A stretch of DNA of 64,000 nucleotides from Allodiplogaster sudhausi (lineage: Eukaryota > Nematoda > Chromadorea > Rhabditida > Diplogasteridae): positions 147,501 to 211,500 of the forward strand of contig CALZFC010000249.1 in NCBI GenBank assembly GCA_945643635.1. Direction: 5' to 3'. A program made the translations under genes and the position numbers. Shown here piece after piece: positions 12,535-24,572 of the stretch; the first letter of the stretch is position 1; each line of letters opens with the position of its first letter. The notes below the pieces were generated by a model. That model saw nothing but the letters and a program-made list of their open reading frames with translations. It was not told the DNA's origin and made no database searches.

Positions 12535-14170
12535 ATATGTTTTTGGCAGTCTGCCAGAAAATTAGGCCCCGCCCACCACTTTCCCACGCTCCTATCACTA
12601 CCGTCCAGCATTGGATCTCTTCCATTTTTGTGCTGATGTACCAAGACTGATTTTGCACAAATGTCTTTACCATCACTTTTAGTTTCTTTCTTTTTTGTTT
12701 GCCAAGCCTTCTCTTTCTCTTACTCTCTCTCCCTCTCTCTTTCTCTATCCCTCTCTATTCATCATACTGTCTCATCTGACGGTGCTATCTCTCCATCTAG
12801 ACTGGTCTCTCATCTCCCTATCCCGCTGTATCTAGTTCGCTTTTTTAAGCCAAGGCCACCAGGATTCCATTTCTAAATGACGATTCTCCTCAATCCTTAA
12901 CCATTTGTCTCCATTTCAGCAAATCTGAGAGATTACGATGATTTCTTTTTTTGTATATGTTTTCACGAAAGGTCCGCGGCCTTGGATCACTTTTTCTTTT
13001 TAATGCTCATTAGCTTCGTATTTCTGTAATATTTGGATGTATAAGTTGAATCTCGGTCGCTTTGTTCACAAAGCGCCCCCCTTGAATATGCTCACTACTG
13101 TAACTAGCACACCTAAATTGTCTGTGCCGAGTGCTCACGGGTCGTCCGCCTTATAAGAAATGCTCGCGCCCCAGCCTCAGCTCTTATTTTTAGTGTGACC
13201 TTCCGTAATCAGCAGATTGTTTAGCCGTCATTTTTGTCACAGAGCGATAGACAATTTGTCACTGCCACGACTCGAGATTGTAGACAATGATATAGTATGC
13301 ATATATATAGAAATGATTCCACTCGAGATGCTTTCCGAAATCCCGAACGAGCCTTGCCTTCTGTCGCTTAACTTTACACCGTAAGAACTTTCCTATTGAG
13401 GATTACATTTAAGATACCACTCCTGATTCCACCTGAAGTAGGTTGTAGCTATTTGACGTAATTAACACTTTGTAATCGTTTCTAAGACATGAGTTCTCAC
13501 TGCTCTTCAGCATCTTTTTTTTGCCGACCTGTATCTGGCCCCTTTCACGTCATTTAGCCGACGCGTTGTAAGCTCAGACGGTTGCTTTGCCAGCGACTCT
13601 CTCATTCTGTGATTCCCTCTCTTGCGTACAAATCGGATTTAAAGCGTGCACAGATAAAGACCGATATGGTGTAAATATGTTATGGCAATGAATCCAGCAG
13701 ATAAGGTGAAGAAACGTGGTAACTGTGAAATCTGTTGAATCCTTAACATGAAGATGCCGTTTAACCTCGAGCTTATATGTATGTATTTGTTTTTATTCGT
13801 ACATCATAAAAGATTTTTGACTTGCATTGACAATGAGGGAACCTTGACAATTACTATGGATTTCAGGGTTTTTCAAGACAATTTTACTTCTTAGCGTCTT
13901 GTTTGGCAACAGACAGGCTACCCTCAAATATAAGAAGAATCGGTGTCGAAAAGAAAGTTTCGATGTACTTTTAGGCCAACTTTTTCTCGATAATTTCAAA
14001 TATGAAGAGATTTGCATAAATAAAGTTTAAAAAAAACTTGTCGGTCAAACGTGCATTCTTTCAGGCATGCATTCACAAGTTCTGCAAATGTGCTCGCAAG
14101 ATCTCTGTTCTTTTATAAAGCTCGATAGAAAAGAGTACACGAAAAAAGGTGGAAACATATTGATTAACTT
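12535..14170. other. 3' flank of the SH3BP5 gene, no gene recognised
   Basis: The likely 3' untranslated region follows the stop at 12534. It has a short TC tract near 12715-12755 and otherwise ordinary mixed sequence. No exon with credible splice sites and coding bias was seen on either strand. An AATAAA hexamer lies near 14018-14025, but it is not certain that it serves this gene. Confidence 0.5.
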
Positions 14171-14179
14171 GATGTCCAT

Positions 14180-14565
14180 GTTTGCACTCACCAGCTCCCT
14201 CCAGATACTTCGCTCGGTGCGCAAGTTGTCTCGCTCAGTCATGAACTCGGACTTGATCTCAGAGTCAGCAGTCGCCGTTCTTGAGCTCGGAAAAGGTCAA
14301 ACAAATAAAGATAAAATAATTTAAACAAAATAAGCGAATCTTTTTTTCGAATTCTATTGGCATGCCATTTAAGAAGAACAACAAAGAAAGCAATTCATAA
14401 TTTTGAAGTAACACAAATAAAGAAGGATACCTCTGTCTTCTGTTTGCAATCCTTTTCCAACGTTTCTCGCTCTCCTCGTCCTCTTCATCTTCTTCCTCCA
14501 CTTCAGTCTAATCGCGTTGCTTTTCCATGATTGCCAAGATGCGGAGAGAACGGGAGTGCTTGTGA
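14180..14565 (-). pseudogene. truncated copy of the PDZ-like gene (first and fourth exons)
   Basis: Read on the minus strand, 14565-14420 resembles the acidic first exon of the PDZ-like gene at 16792-18979 (same start context, Glu-rich run, then a Lys-rich end) but has an in-frame stop soon after the start. 14290-14190 resembles its fourth exon (SEI...RDNLRTERS.W.ELV). The second and third exons are missing. It lies beside a broken copy of SH3BP5 exons, so a block containing parts of both neighbours was probably duplicated. Unlikely to make a protein. Confidence 0.65.
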
Positions 14566-14787
14566 GTTCTCATTTTTACCTCATTTTTCTCTCGTAGAAT
14601 TTAAGCGTATCTAATTTGGGGTAACTTTTACCTTGAACTCTTGTGCTATCTCAGTGACTAGGAAAAAGAGCGAGAAATGTATGAAATGCACAAAACATAT
14701 TAGAAGAAAACGATAACAGCCAAATATTTTATGTAGTACTTGGAAACGAGTAATAATAATGTTATTGTATTTTTCTCTTGCGCATGA

Positions 14788-15264
14788 GCGCTAGCTTCGC
14801 GAGAAGTCGCAACGCGCCGCGATTCGTTTCGAACGCGCCTTGAATCTGCTCGCTGTCGTCAAGTAGCAGTTGCAGCTCACGCAGGACAGCCTCAGCCGGA
14901 AGAGCAACGAGCTTGCTGAGTGCCTCGAGGTGCGAGGATTACGGTTAGGGAATGAGTCTTGACGGGAAAATATTTTAAATTGAAGTTTTCGAAGCCCTGA
15001 TAGGGTGGGCGGGAATAGTATATGTGTCAAAGCGGTACATTTTAAAATGTGAAACCAAGTTTTGGAAGATTCTACAACAGTACCAGGAGGTTGAGGGGAT
15101 GCTGAGTTTCTCTAGTGAGATAAAACAAGATAAAAAAATAAAATAAAGATTAATAAATAATAATTTCAATTTTAAGGTCATGAACCATCATCTGCAGCGC
15201 ATCTCCGAAGCAGAAGCTAAGCGAGTCGCAGCTGAAGAGCAGCTCTCTCATATGGCTGAGAAGT
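14788..15264 (+). pseudogene. broken copy of SH3BP5 exons 3 and 4
   Basis: 14788-14930 repeats exon 3 of the SH3BP5 gene (REKSQRAAIRFERAL then LLAVV) with a TAG in frame where the parent has a Gln codon. 15178-15264 repeats exon 4 (NHHLQRISEAEAKRVAAEEQ) after an intron of about 250 bp. The acceptor of the first piece is lost. It is nearest in sequence to the gene 6 kb upstream, so it is a local duplicate that has decayed. Confidence 0.8.
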
Positions 15265-15339
15265 TGGAAATATGCATAATCAAAGACTTATGAATCTATG
15301 TATTCAATATATTTGAATTAAAGAATGATTAGAGAATTG

Positions 15340-15875
15340 AAGGACCAGATTGGTGGTGTGGAGAACGGAAAATGTCCAAAATGTGTGTACATTTCGTACC
15401 AAGCTGCTGGGTGATGGAGAGAGAAAGGCAGTGATAGAGTGATTGAGAGTGATAGAGAGAGAACGAGAGTGATTGAGAGAGAAAGAGAGTAATAGAGAAA
15501 GAATGAGAGTGATAGAGAGATAAAGAGAGGTAGCGAGGGAAAGAAATAATATCGAATCTATGGCGCTGACATGGTAGAAAGCGCCCGGTTCGTCTTCGAC
15601 ACTCGGTTCAGTTCTGGTTTGCGTTGAGTGTGAACCCGGTGTTTTGGTGCCCGTCAGTGCGATAGATTGTATATTATTTCTTTCAGTCGATCTCTTTCTC
15701 TTTCTCTTTTGCTCTCTCTCTCTCTTTCTCTCTCGCTATTCTCTCTCTCTCTCATTCTCTCTCCTTCTATTCCCTCCCCCTCGCTGCCAGGCAGAATTTT
15801 AGTATCTTGGCACAAAATATGCACAAAAATGGAACAGAGCTAGTCGTTCACTAACAGGTGTCTCTCTCCTTTCCC
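15340..15875. repeat. palindromic unit, copy 1 (diverged)
   Basis: Outer arms (CATTTCGTACCAAGCTGCT near 15390 and TTGGCACAAAATATGCAC near 15812) flank GA- then TC-rich tracts. The core near 15576-15660 (GCGCCCGGTTCGTCTTCGAC ... GTGTGAACCCGGTG) is an interrupted inverted repeat. It has the same plan as the array at 20.6-27.3 kb but is the most diverged copy and stands apart from it. Confidence 0.7.
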
Positions 15876-16791
15876 GTTCTCTCTCTCCTTGTCGCTCTCT
15901 CTCTCTACTACATATCTTCTTCTTTTCTCTCTCCTATCTCTTTCTCTCCTTCCTTGTCTCTTTTTCCAACAATAACGTCGTAAAATCTCGTTCGTTTCCG
16001 TCGTCAATTTAGCTCTTCTCTGGAGTGGACATTTTAATGGCGCAAGGCATTGTTCACTCCATGGCTTAGTGAAATGCAGACAGGGTGAGCTATTTTGGCG
16101 GAAAGAAGAAAGAAGAACGAAGTCGCGAAGGAGAATAAGGGCTTATCCTTGTGAAGCTGGACAGAAAAGCAGTTTAACAAGACAAGACGAGTAGCTTCCT
16201 CGGACTGTTTATGATCTCTTTCTATTGCTCTTTTCCTTTGCTAAATAAAAACAATAAATAACTAAATATATATTTTTTTTTAAAGTATGTGTGTATGTAT
16301 ATATATAGCAATTTCTTTGAATTTAATTGCAAAGTCATTATTACACATTTCCAAAAAAAAAGTGGGAATTGAAGAACTTTGCATCCAGCATTAAGAAAAT
16401 TTGTTTTTCATATCTTTTGAGAGCATTTTTATACCTTTTTAAAGCAAAGAAATGTGGGGTTTAATTCAATCATCGCCAAGAAGATTCCCTTTGTCGTCGA
16501 ACTGGGTTAATTTTTGGCTCATTCCTAGAGTAATATGGCCAATGATATCTATTTTTTCCCGACAATTTTGACACTGATTATGTAAAATTTGATGCAATTG
16601 TTAAGCTCTATTTTTCTTATACTAGTAGTATTTCTCTGGAAGTGTAAGATATACACATTGGGAAGCAGAACAGTAATTATTGGAGAGCGGGAGAGGGACA
16701 AAGGGGCGGAGCTGAGCGAAAATGGGCGGGGCGTGAGAGGAAAGGGGCAGTGCGTGAGCGATGGAGAAGTGATTCGTACATCCGACTTTGT

Positions 16792-18979
16792 CTACTTGTT
16801 GCGTGGCTTGAGCTTCATGAGGATTGCGGCATCCCGTTTCTCGTCCTGAAAAGGAGAAAACAATTATCAAAACAAATCTATCGGATATAATAAATTTGGT
16901 TTTTTTGTTGAAAAATTGGCTCTATTGCATTGAGAAACGTTGTTTGTTGTCGTCCATTTAGCAATGCAGAAATATATTTTTGTGAACTCGGTGCTGATAT
17001 TTATGCATAACTACAGGCTCATATTCAGTAAACTAAATCAAGAAATATCATCCTGTCACCTCTTGTCACACGGTTTCTGTGTCCGTTTCTGTTGTTTGTT
17101 AGTGCATTGTCTGGGGCAAAGTTGTCTTCCCGCCCATGCATCCTCGGCTAGGACCCAGGGGCAAGGGTTGGCTCAGTCCACAGGGGTTAGGCATCAAGCC
17201 TCAGGGCCCTCAGCTTACTAGGATCATGATTAGGTGGCTGGGATTAGTCCTCTGGGCACCTCAGGGTCCTTATTGTTAGGTAGCTAGGGATGGCCCATTC
17301 TCCATTTATTTACTCACAAGCTCCCTCCAGACGCGCTCGGTTCGCAAGTTGTCTCGCTCAAACATGAACTCGCACTTGATCTCAGAGTCGGCCGTCGCGT
17401 CCTCGTTCTCGGAAATGATTCAAGAAATTAAAATAAATTGTTTAAACAAATTTCTGCTTTAGTGAAATGATAGCATTATCTTAAAATTTACATACTACGT
17501 GATAAATAAGCATTAATCACGCATGCAAATTTTTTCATATTCTTGTCCCAGATGCAGCGCCCGAAATTAATGCAAAGGCACAATGACAAAACGACGAACT
17601 CGAGAGATAGACTTCGACGAACTTCTGGGCGGCCTTCGCGAGGTCGACCCTGACCTGGACGGGCTCAGCGCGCATCGCGACGATCCGGTCGCCAACCTTA
17701 ACCGATCCGATCAGCGAGTCCTGTCAAAGAAGATCTTAATTTTTTTCTCTTATTATTATTATTATTATTTTATTTATTTAATTACTTAATTCAAATTCTA
17801 GTGAAAGAAGATGCGCTTCTTTATTCTGACTATAAGATAATTTTTCGTTTACGCATTTTAATTTTAGAAAAAAACACAAGAAAAACTTCCTAAATAAAAT
17901 TAACTGTTCTACACCCTTTACAGCCGTGAATGGGTGCTTCTATTATTCTCATTGCCGTCATGGGATGTTTCTATTACCCTCTGTTGTCAGGGATGCATTT
18001 ACATACTACCCTCAATGTGGCCAGCGGTGCTTCAATTACCCTCAATGTGGCCAGTGGTACTTTAATTATCCTCAATGAGGCAAGGGGTGTTTCTATCACC
18101 CTCGTTGTCGCCAGGGGGTGCTTCAATTACCCTCAATGTGGCCAGGGGGTCAGGGGGATGCTTCAATTACCCTCACTGTGGCCAGGAGTGCTTCAATTAC
18201 CCTCAATGTGGCCAGGGGCTGCTTCAATTACCATCAATGTGGCCAGGGGTGCTTCAATTACCCTCAATGTTGCCAGGGGGTCAGGGGGTGCTTCAATTAC
18301 CCTCACTGTGGCCAGGGAGTGCTTCAATTACCCTCAATGTGGCCAGGGGCTGCTTCAATTACCATCAATGTGGCCAGGGGCTGCTTCAATTACCATCAAT
18401 GTGGCCAGAGGTGCTTCAATTATCCTCCATGAGGCAAAGGGGTGTTTCTATCACCCTCGTTGTCGCCAGGGTAGTTCGACTACCCTCGTAGTCGCCAGTG
18501 GTGGTTCCCAATATCCTCATTATTATCATGGGGTGCGTCGATTCCCCTCCTCCTTCCGCCACCTTGACACTCTTGACGATGAGCCGGTCGTCGTGCGTGA
18601 GGTCGTCGAGTTCGTAGTTCTTGATGACGAGGTTCTTGTAGAAGAAATCGGCCTTCTTCCTCGTCTGCTTCTTCTTCTTCGCCTTTCCGCCCGGCTTCTC
18701 CTCGCCATCCGTCTAAAAATTAGCGTTAAAAAAACTGTTTTGGCAAGTGGTTACAAGAACAAAGCAGCAAGTCATCTTATTGCAATAATTTGTTTTTCTT
18801 TTAACATTTAATTTTCGAGAAATAAATAAAGAAAACACCTTGGTCTTCTGCTTCTTCGTCTTTTCCTTCGTATCATCCACGGTTTCCTTCGTCTCATCCA
18901 CCGTTTTCTTCTCGTCTTCGATCTCCTCGTCCTCCTCTTCCTCTTCTTCCACTTTTGGCTCATCTTCTGGCTTTTCCAT
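16792..18979 (-). CDS. PDZ-like domain protein
   Basis: Five exons on the minus strand: 18979-18839 (ATG, 47 codons), 18712-18563, 17720 to about 17585, 17407-17318, 16845-16792 (stop TAG). Exon 1 is acidic then Lys-rich (MEKPEDEPKVEEEE...). Exon 2 carries a basic patch (GGKAKKKKQTRKK) and leads into YKNLVIKNYELDDLTHDD. Exons 2-3 join as RLIVKSVKDSLIGSVKVGD followed by RIVAMRAEPVQ, which has the spacing and the VGDRIV signature of a PDZ domain. Exon 4 is charged (FERDNLRTERVWREL) and exon 5 ends LMKLKPRNK. PDZ domains bind C-terminal peptides of partner proteins; the partner here cannot be told. The donor of exon 3 and the acceptor of exon 4 are weak, so that junction is the least certain. 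Intron 2 contains a 30-bp minisatellite. Confidence 0.6.
17928..18540. repeat. 30-bp minisatellite in an intron of the PDZ-like gene
   Basis: About 20 units of roughly 30 bp, consensus near GTGCTTCAATTACCCTCAAT followed by GTGGCCAGGG, with variants (ACCATCAATG, CATGAGGCAA). Because 30 is a multiple of three, all plus-strand frames stay open and give an artificial long repeated peptide (ASITLNVARG). Higher-order repetition is visible: a GGTCAGGGG variant recurs about 130-140 bp apart. Confidence 0.9.
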
Positions 18980-19329
18980 GACTGCCAATAAAAGAGGCGA
19001 CCGTCCGACGCGAGGGAGTGCTTGTGAAGTAACTTTCAATTTCTCAGTCTCGCCGCCTAATTGATATGTTGCACTTTAACATTTTAATTCTGTCCTGCCC
19101 TTTATGCATTATATATTTAAAAAAAGAGCATATTCCTTACGGTTGTACTTATTACGCTCTTTTTGCCTTTCAATATGGTGGGAAGAAGAGGCACTCCTCA
19201 ACATCCTACCCAATTAGCAAAAAATTTCAGCAAGCGAAGATAGATATATATAGACGTCAGAAATAATCATCGTACATAATCAGTAAATTTTCTTCCAACA
19301 TATTTAGTCATCAAATTCTGACCGCCTAT

Positions 19330-19400
19330 GTAGTGGTAGTCCGACAACTCGACCGTTGCCGTGCAGTTCGAGAGCACATCTTCACGGCACGCGAGCCTTC
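19330..19400 (-). pseudogene. fragment similar to the secreted-protein exon at 19941-20107
   Basis: Read on the minus strand, NCTATVELSDYHYIGGQNL parallels TVTATVILSEYSMIGGQNL in the neighbouring exon, so the two are duplicates. Upstream, the frame is closed by a stop after about ten residues, and no signal peptide joins it in frame. A hydrophobic stretch exists in another frame near 19450, so a frameshift may have broken it. Confidence 0.45.
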
Positions 19401-19697
19401 ATCTCCGGAAGTCAGCGAGAAGTGCGCAGACGAGAAGAGGACCGAGAAGAAAAGTATTTCAGGAAGAATAAACAAGTAAACAGAGCTGTGCAGACAATAA
19501 TAGAGGGGAGGGGGGAGGGGTTCAAATAGAGGGAGGGGCACTAATAGAGAAAATACGGTATGTTTTTTTTTCGTTCGAGATGTGGTAAATTCGTGAAACA
19601 TCATATGAACATCATTTTGCTGATGGTGAAGACAAGACGCAGTGAACATTCCCTCTATGAAAAGTAGAATAAGAAGTAATCAAACACAAGATCACGG

Positions 19698-20107
19698 CTA
19701 GGTCAATCCAGTCGCCAGTCATCGTGTGCTCTATCTTGCGATCCACGAGGACGTCATCCATTTTGTTCACAAGTTTGTGCGCCCAAATAAATGAATAGAC
19801 AATGCAAATAAGTATTTTTTTTTTAATATTAATTAAATTTTTTGAACTACTTATTCTCATGCAAAATGCACTAGAATCTTTCATGCAAGTATTGCATGCA
19901 AATATAATTTCTAATTTTTTTAACTTATAATTAAGTCTACAAATTCTGACCGCCGATCATGCTGTATTCCGACAATATGACGGTGGCCGTGACGGTCCTT
20001 TGCGGCAGGAGAGTGAAGGCCGTGAAGGCCGCCTTCATCAAAGCGCCGGAAGCACGCGATACGAGCACAGCCGCGCCAATCAAGAAGAGGAGCGATAAGC
20101 GAAGCAT
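19698..20107 (-). CDS. candidate small secreted protein, partial
   Basis: Exon 20107-19941 starts with ATG and encodes a good signal peptide (MLRLSLLFLIGAAVLVSRAS, likely cut near residue 20), then about 35 residues ending IGGQN before a donor GTAGAC. A second coding-like stretch (MDDVLVDRKIEHTMTGDWID) at about 19770-19698 ends at a donor-like GTGATC, but no clear acceptor precedes it. The alternation of hydrophobic and polar residues (TVTATVILSEY) suggests a small beta-rich extracellular domain. I do not recognise the family; a transthyretin-like nematode protein was considered but the usual motifs are absent. Confidence 0.35.
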
Positions 20108-23100
20108 TTCTCAAACAATAAACAAGTAGCCAGAGCTGGCAGACAACTTGCCATTTATTTTTATCGAAAAAAACAATGCAAGACTTCAGAGGGATGAATT
20201 GAAGGAGAAGAGCGTACCCTGAGTCGACAGATCAACAGAGCTTAAGGGACGAAGAACGATAAGGAGCTCAACAAATTCTGACTTTTATTCACATTTCAAA
20301 TGACAAATTAATGAGCATACTAGTGCAAAATAATAATTTCGCGATAAGTTCATAAAATTGCTTAATTTGTCCTTGTAAATTCACCTCTATGGCCCTAAAG
20401 TCCTTGAATGGTGTTTTTTTTTTTACAGTTTATGACGTTAATACGTGCACTCTGGAAGTACGAGGAGCCTTTGGGTGAGTTCTTGCCGGGAGAACTGTTC
20501 GAATCGCAGCGAGATCTACAACAGCGTCAACCTGTCCAAGTTGATGCTGAGTTTTCTTGTCCAAAGGTGAAAAAGAATTGTTGAATTTTTATTTTTTTAG
20601 ACTACACATTCAGCTTTAACACACATTACAAACTAAACTATTTGTCTCTTTCTCACTCTTTCTCTCACGCTATCCTTCTCACTTTCTCCTCTTTCTTTCT
20701 CGCATTCTGTAATAACAATATCCCCTTTCAGACGACTGCTGTGTTGTCGTTTTTATAATGCATGCCGGCATGAGTTCTTGCTTATAATTAGTAAGCTTAT
20801 CCACGCTTTTTCTGAAGGCAGAAGAGAGAGAGAGATAGAGAGAGGGAGAGAGGGAGTGAACTTTATTGAGATATATGTATGTATGTATGTTAGGAATAAG
20901 AGAGCAGGAGTGCCAAGGAGAATTGAGGGAGCAGATTGATGGTTTGGGGAGAATGGCCATTGTCCAAAATTTGTGCGCATTTCGTACCAAATGCTAGGCT
21001 GCGTTATAGAGAGAGAGAGAAAGGGAGAGAGAGAGCGATTGAAAGAAATGATCTACAATCTTTCATACTGGAAGGGTGCAAAAGCACCCGCTTCGTTCTC
21101 GATGTACTCGGTTCAATTCAGGTGCATGCACCGAACGCTGAGTGTGAATCAGGTGCTTCGGTGCCTTTCAGTGAGATAGATTGTATATTTTTCTTTCAGT
21201 CGTTCTCTCTCTCACCTTTCTCTCTCTATAAGGCAGGATCTTGGCCCAAAGTATGAACAAAGAATCAGCAGAGCAAGTCTTTCACTATCGTCTCCCTCTA
21301 TCTCTCCTATCTCTATCTCTCTCTCCCTTTCTCGCATGCTCCGCCCCCTCCCCCATCGCTCTCCCCCTCGGTCTCTCTGTCGCTCTCTCTCTATCAGAGA
21401 TGTCAACGGCCGTTGGGAATTCCCAACATTACGAGTGCCCGGTTTAATCAATTAATCGATCGAATAAATGGATTGAGTGTTTTTATTCAATACATTTGAA
21501 AATATGCACGTATGTTTTCGACTTACTTAAGTCTATGTAGATATTTGCGTTATCTTTATCTACAGCATGAAGAATTGCATCCCTTTGTTGAAATAGTATT
21601 TATTAATAAAAAGATAAAGAGGAGACGATATGCAAAAATGTTGATAAGATAGTGTGTATAGAAAAGGAAAACTACCTATTATAGATTTTTCAGCTCGTCA
21701 ATACATATACGTATTTATAGTTTAACTAATATTAATTAATCTTTATCACTGATACAATCATGTCAACTTGTTCCTTCTGGTTTTCCGTTGCATTAACTTA
21801 ACTTCTTTATTTAAGGCAGGAATAAGTCAAACAGTTTAGCATGAATTATTAGAAGAGAAAATCTATAGGTGAATAAAAGAGAAGATGAGTAATGTAATAT
21901 GGTAATAGCTAACCATAAGGGCGAGGGAAAGAAGATGGATATGGAGAAGGTCAAGCGTCCAAAATTTGTTCACATTTCGCACCAAATGCTAAAGAGCAGC
22001 GAAAAAGATAGAAAGAGAGAGAGAGAGCTAGAGAATGAAATTGATCTAAAAGCTCTCGCACTGACTGCGTTTAAAAGCACCCGATTCGTTCTCGACATGC
22101 TCGGTTCACTTCAGGTGCATGCACCGAAGGATGAGTGTGAATCGGGTGCTTTCATACCCGTCAACGAGATCGATTGTATATTATTTCTTGCTGTCGCTCT
22201 CTGTCTCTCTCTCTCTATCAGAACGGATCTTGGCACAAAATATGCACAAAGAATGAACATAGCACTTCGTCAAATTGTTCACAAATCCTCTCCCTCTCTC
22301 CCTCCTATCTATTTATCTCTCTCTTTCTCTCTCTCTCTCTCTATCTCTGTCCCCCTTTCGCTCGCTCGCTCTGCCCCTGCCTCTTTCTCCCCCCCCCCCT
22401 CTGTCTTCTTGTCGCTCTCTCTATCAGTGATGTCAACGGCCCGGCTCGACGGGTCGGCGGGCGGCCCAACATTCCGTTGGCCGAGGCCGTTTAATTTATT
22501 AATCAATCGATTAATTATTTGATTAATTGGTCATGTATTTATTCAGAACATTGAAAATACGAATGTTCTCGGGTAAACAGGACGTATTTTGGGAGTGATA
22601 AGTTTTTGGGCATTTTTGTACGGTCGTCTTCAGGCCCAATTTCACACATTCATCAAAAATCATGGTGTTGAAAATTGCCCTCACTTCTTGTGCTATTCTG
22701 AATTACGCGTGAGAGGCACAACTTCTTGTCTGTGGACTCTTTAATGAAGATTTGTAACATAAGTCTTAGTCGAGCAACAATAACAGTTTATTGACAGAAA
22801 TTTTAGTTCTGTTAACCCGAGAAAGAGCAATCTTAAATATACATATATGTATTTTCTAGTCAGAGAAGATATGTAAGCACACGCAGATAGCAACAATCCA
22901 TTCATTGTAAAGAAGTAACAAGGAGAATTGAGGGACCAGATTGATGGTATGATGAACGGCCATTGTCCAAAAATTTGTGCAATTTCGTAAGAGAGAAAGA
23001 GAGAAATAGCTAGAGAAAGAAGTGATCAACAATAGCTCGCACTGACTGGGTTCAGAAGCACCCGATTTGCTCTCGACGTACTCGGTTCATTTCAGGTGCA

Positions 23101-23944
23101 TGCACCGAACGCTGAGTGTGAATCGGGTGCTTCGGTGCCTGTCAGTGAGATAGACTGTATTTTATTTCTTTCAGCCGCTCTCGCTCTCTATCTCTCTTTC
23201 TCTCTTTCTGCTCCTCTCTCCTTTTATCGGGCACGATCTTTGCACAAAATATGCACAAAGAATGAACAGAGCAAGTCCTTCACTATCCCATCTCCCTCTC
23301 TCTCTCTCAGCCATCTCTTTCTATCTCTCTTTCTCTCCTATCTCCCTCTTTATCTACCTCCCTCTCCCTCTCTCTCTCTCCCTCGCTCTCTCTCTCGCTC
23401 CCTTAGCCTCCCCAGTTCGCTATCTCTATCAGAGATGTCAAGTGTCCTGCCCGGCCCGACAGTCCGGCTTGCCATGAATGTTCCGTTGGTCCGGGGCCAG
23501 TTTTATTAATTTATCAATCAATTAATGATATGAATAATTTATTAATTATTTTATTCAAGAAATTACCAAGAAAGTGACAACATTCGAATATATTTTCTCG
23601 ACTGACTTACAATTAGCTTTATGTACTGCATAAAGAATTTCCTCCATTTTTTGTAATAACATGAATTAATAGAAATATTAACAGGAGAAGATATGCATAA
23701 ATATATAAATAAAGACAAGATTAGTGGATGTTTCCAGCTTGTGAACTCATGTATTGATAGTTTTATATGTTTGTTAAAGAAAATAAATCTGCCTTTACCA
23801 TTATACATTTGGGTTAGCTTGTGCCAATGGGTTTCCGTTGCTGGGATGTTATGTCATAACAAAATTCCCTTTCTTCCTTTTTGTCATGCATGCCGGCATG
23901 GATTCTTGTTTGGAACGCTTATCCATGCTTTTTCTGAAGGCAAA

Positions 23945-23983
<39 letters not shown>

Positions 23984-24527
23984 ACTTTATTGAGATATGT
24001 TTATGTTAGGAATCAGAGAGCAGACGTAAGAAGGAGAAATGAGAGAGCAGATTGATGGCGAAATTTGTGCACATTGCGTAACAAATTCTAAAGTGCTGCG
24101 TGTTAGAGTGAAAAAGAGAGAGAGAAATGGCAAGTGAAATAAATTGATCTACAATCTCTCGCACTGAGAGAGTGCAAAAGCACCGGATTCGCTCTCGATG
24201 TTCTCGGTTCATTTCAGGTGCATGCACGGAACGTCGAGTTTGAATCAGGTGCTTCGATACCCGTCAGGGCGATACTAGATTTATATTATTTCTTTCAGGC
24301 GCTCTCTCTCCCTTTTCTCTCTCTATCAGGCAAAATCGACACCAAAATATGCAAAAAGAATAAGCAGAGCAAGTCATTGACGAATCCGTCTCCATCTTTC
24401 TCCTATTGCTTTCTCTCTCTCTTTCTCTTTTTCTCTCTCTCTCTCTTTCTCTATCTCTCTCTCTCTCTCTCTCGCTCGCTAGTTCTGCCCCTCCCCCTTT
24501 CTCTCCCTCCCCCTGTCTTTCTTTCTG

Positions 24528-24572
24528 TTAGTCACAGCCGAAGAGCAGTATCGCTCCTATATTGAGAAGTTT
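24528..24572 (+). pseudogene. relic of SH3BP5 exon 4 end
   Basis: GTCACAGCCGAAGAGCAGTA followed by TCGCTCCTATATTGAGAAG matches the end of SH3BP5 exon 4 (VAAEEQHRSYAEK). Only about 45 bp remain, inserted directly after a TC tract of the palindromic array. Confidence 0.65.

Noticed and set aside
17930..18811. 293-codon plus-strand open frame
   Set aside because: It is the 30-bp minisatellite read through, then the reverse complement of the PDZ-like exon 2; the repeat length alone keeps it open.
20417..20570. Coding-like stretch after TTTTTTACAG (YDVNTCTLEVRGAF)
   Set aside because: A donor-like GGTGAGTTC follows, but no partner exon fits and other frames are equally open; left unassigned.
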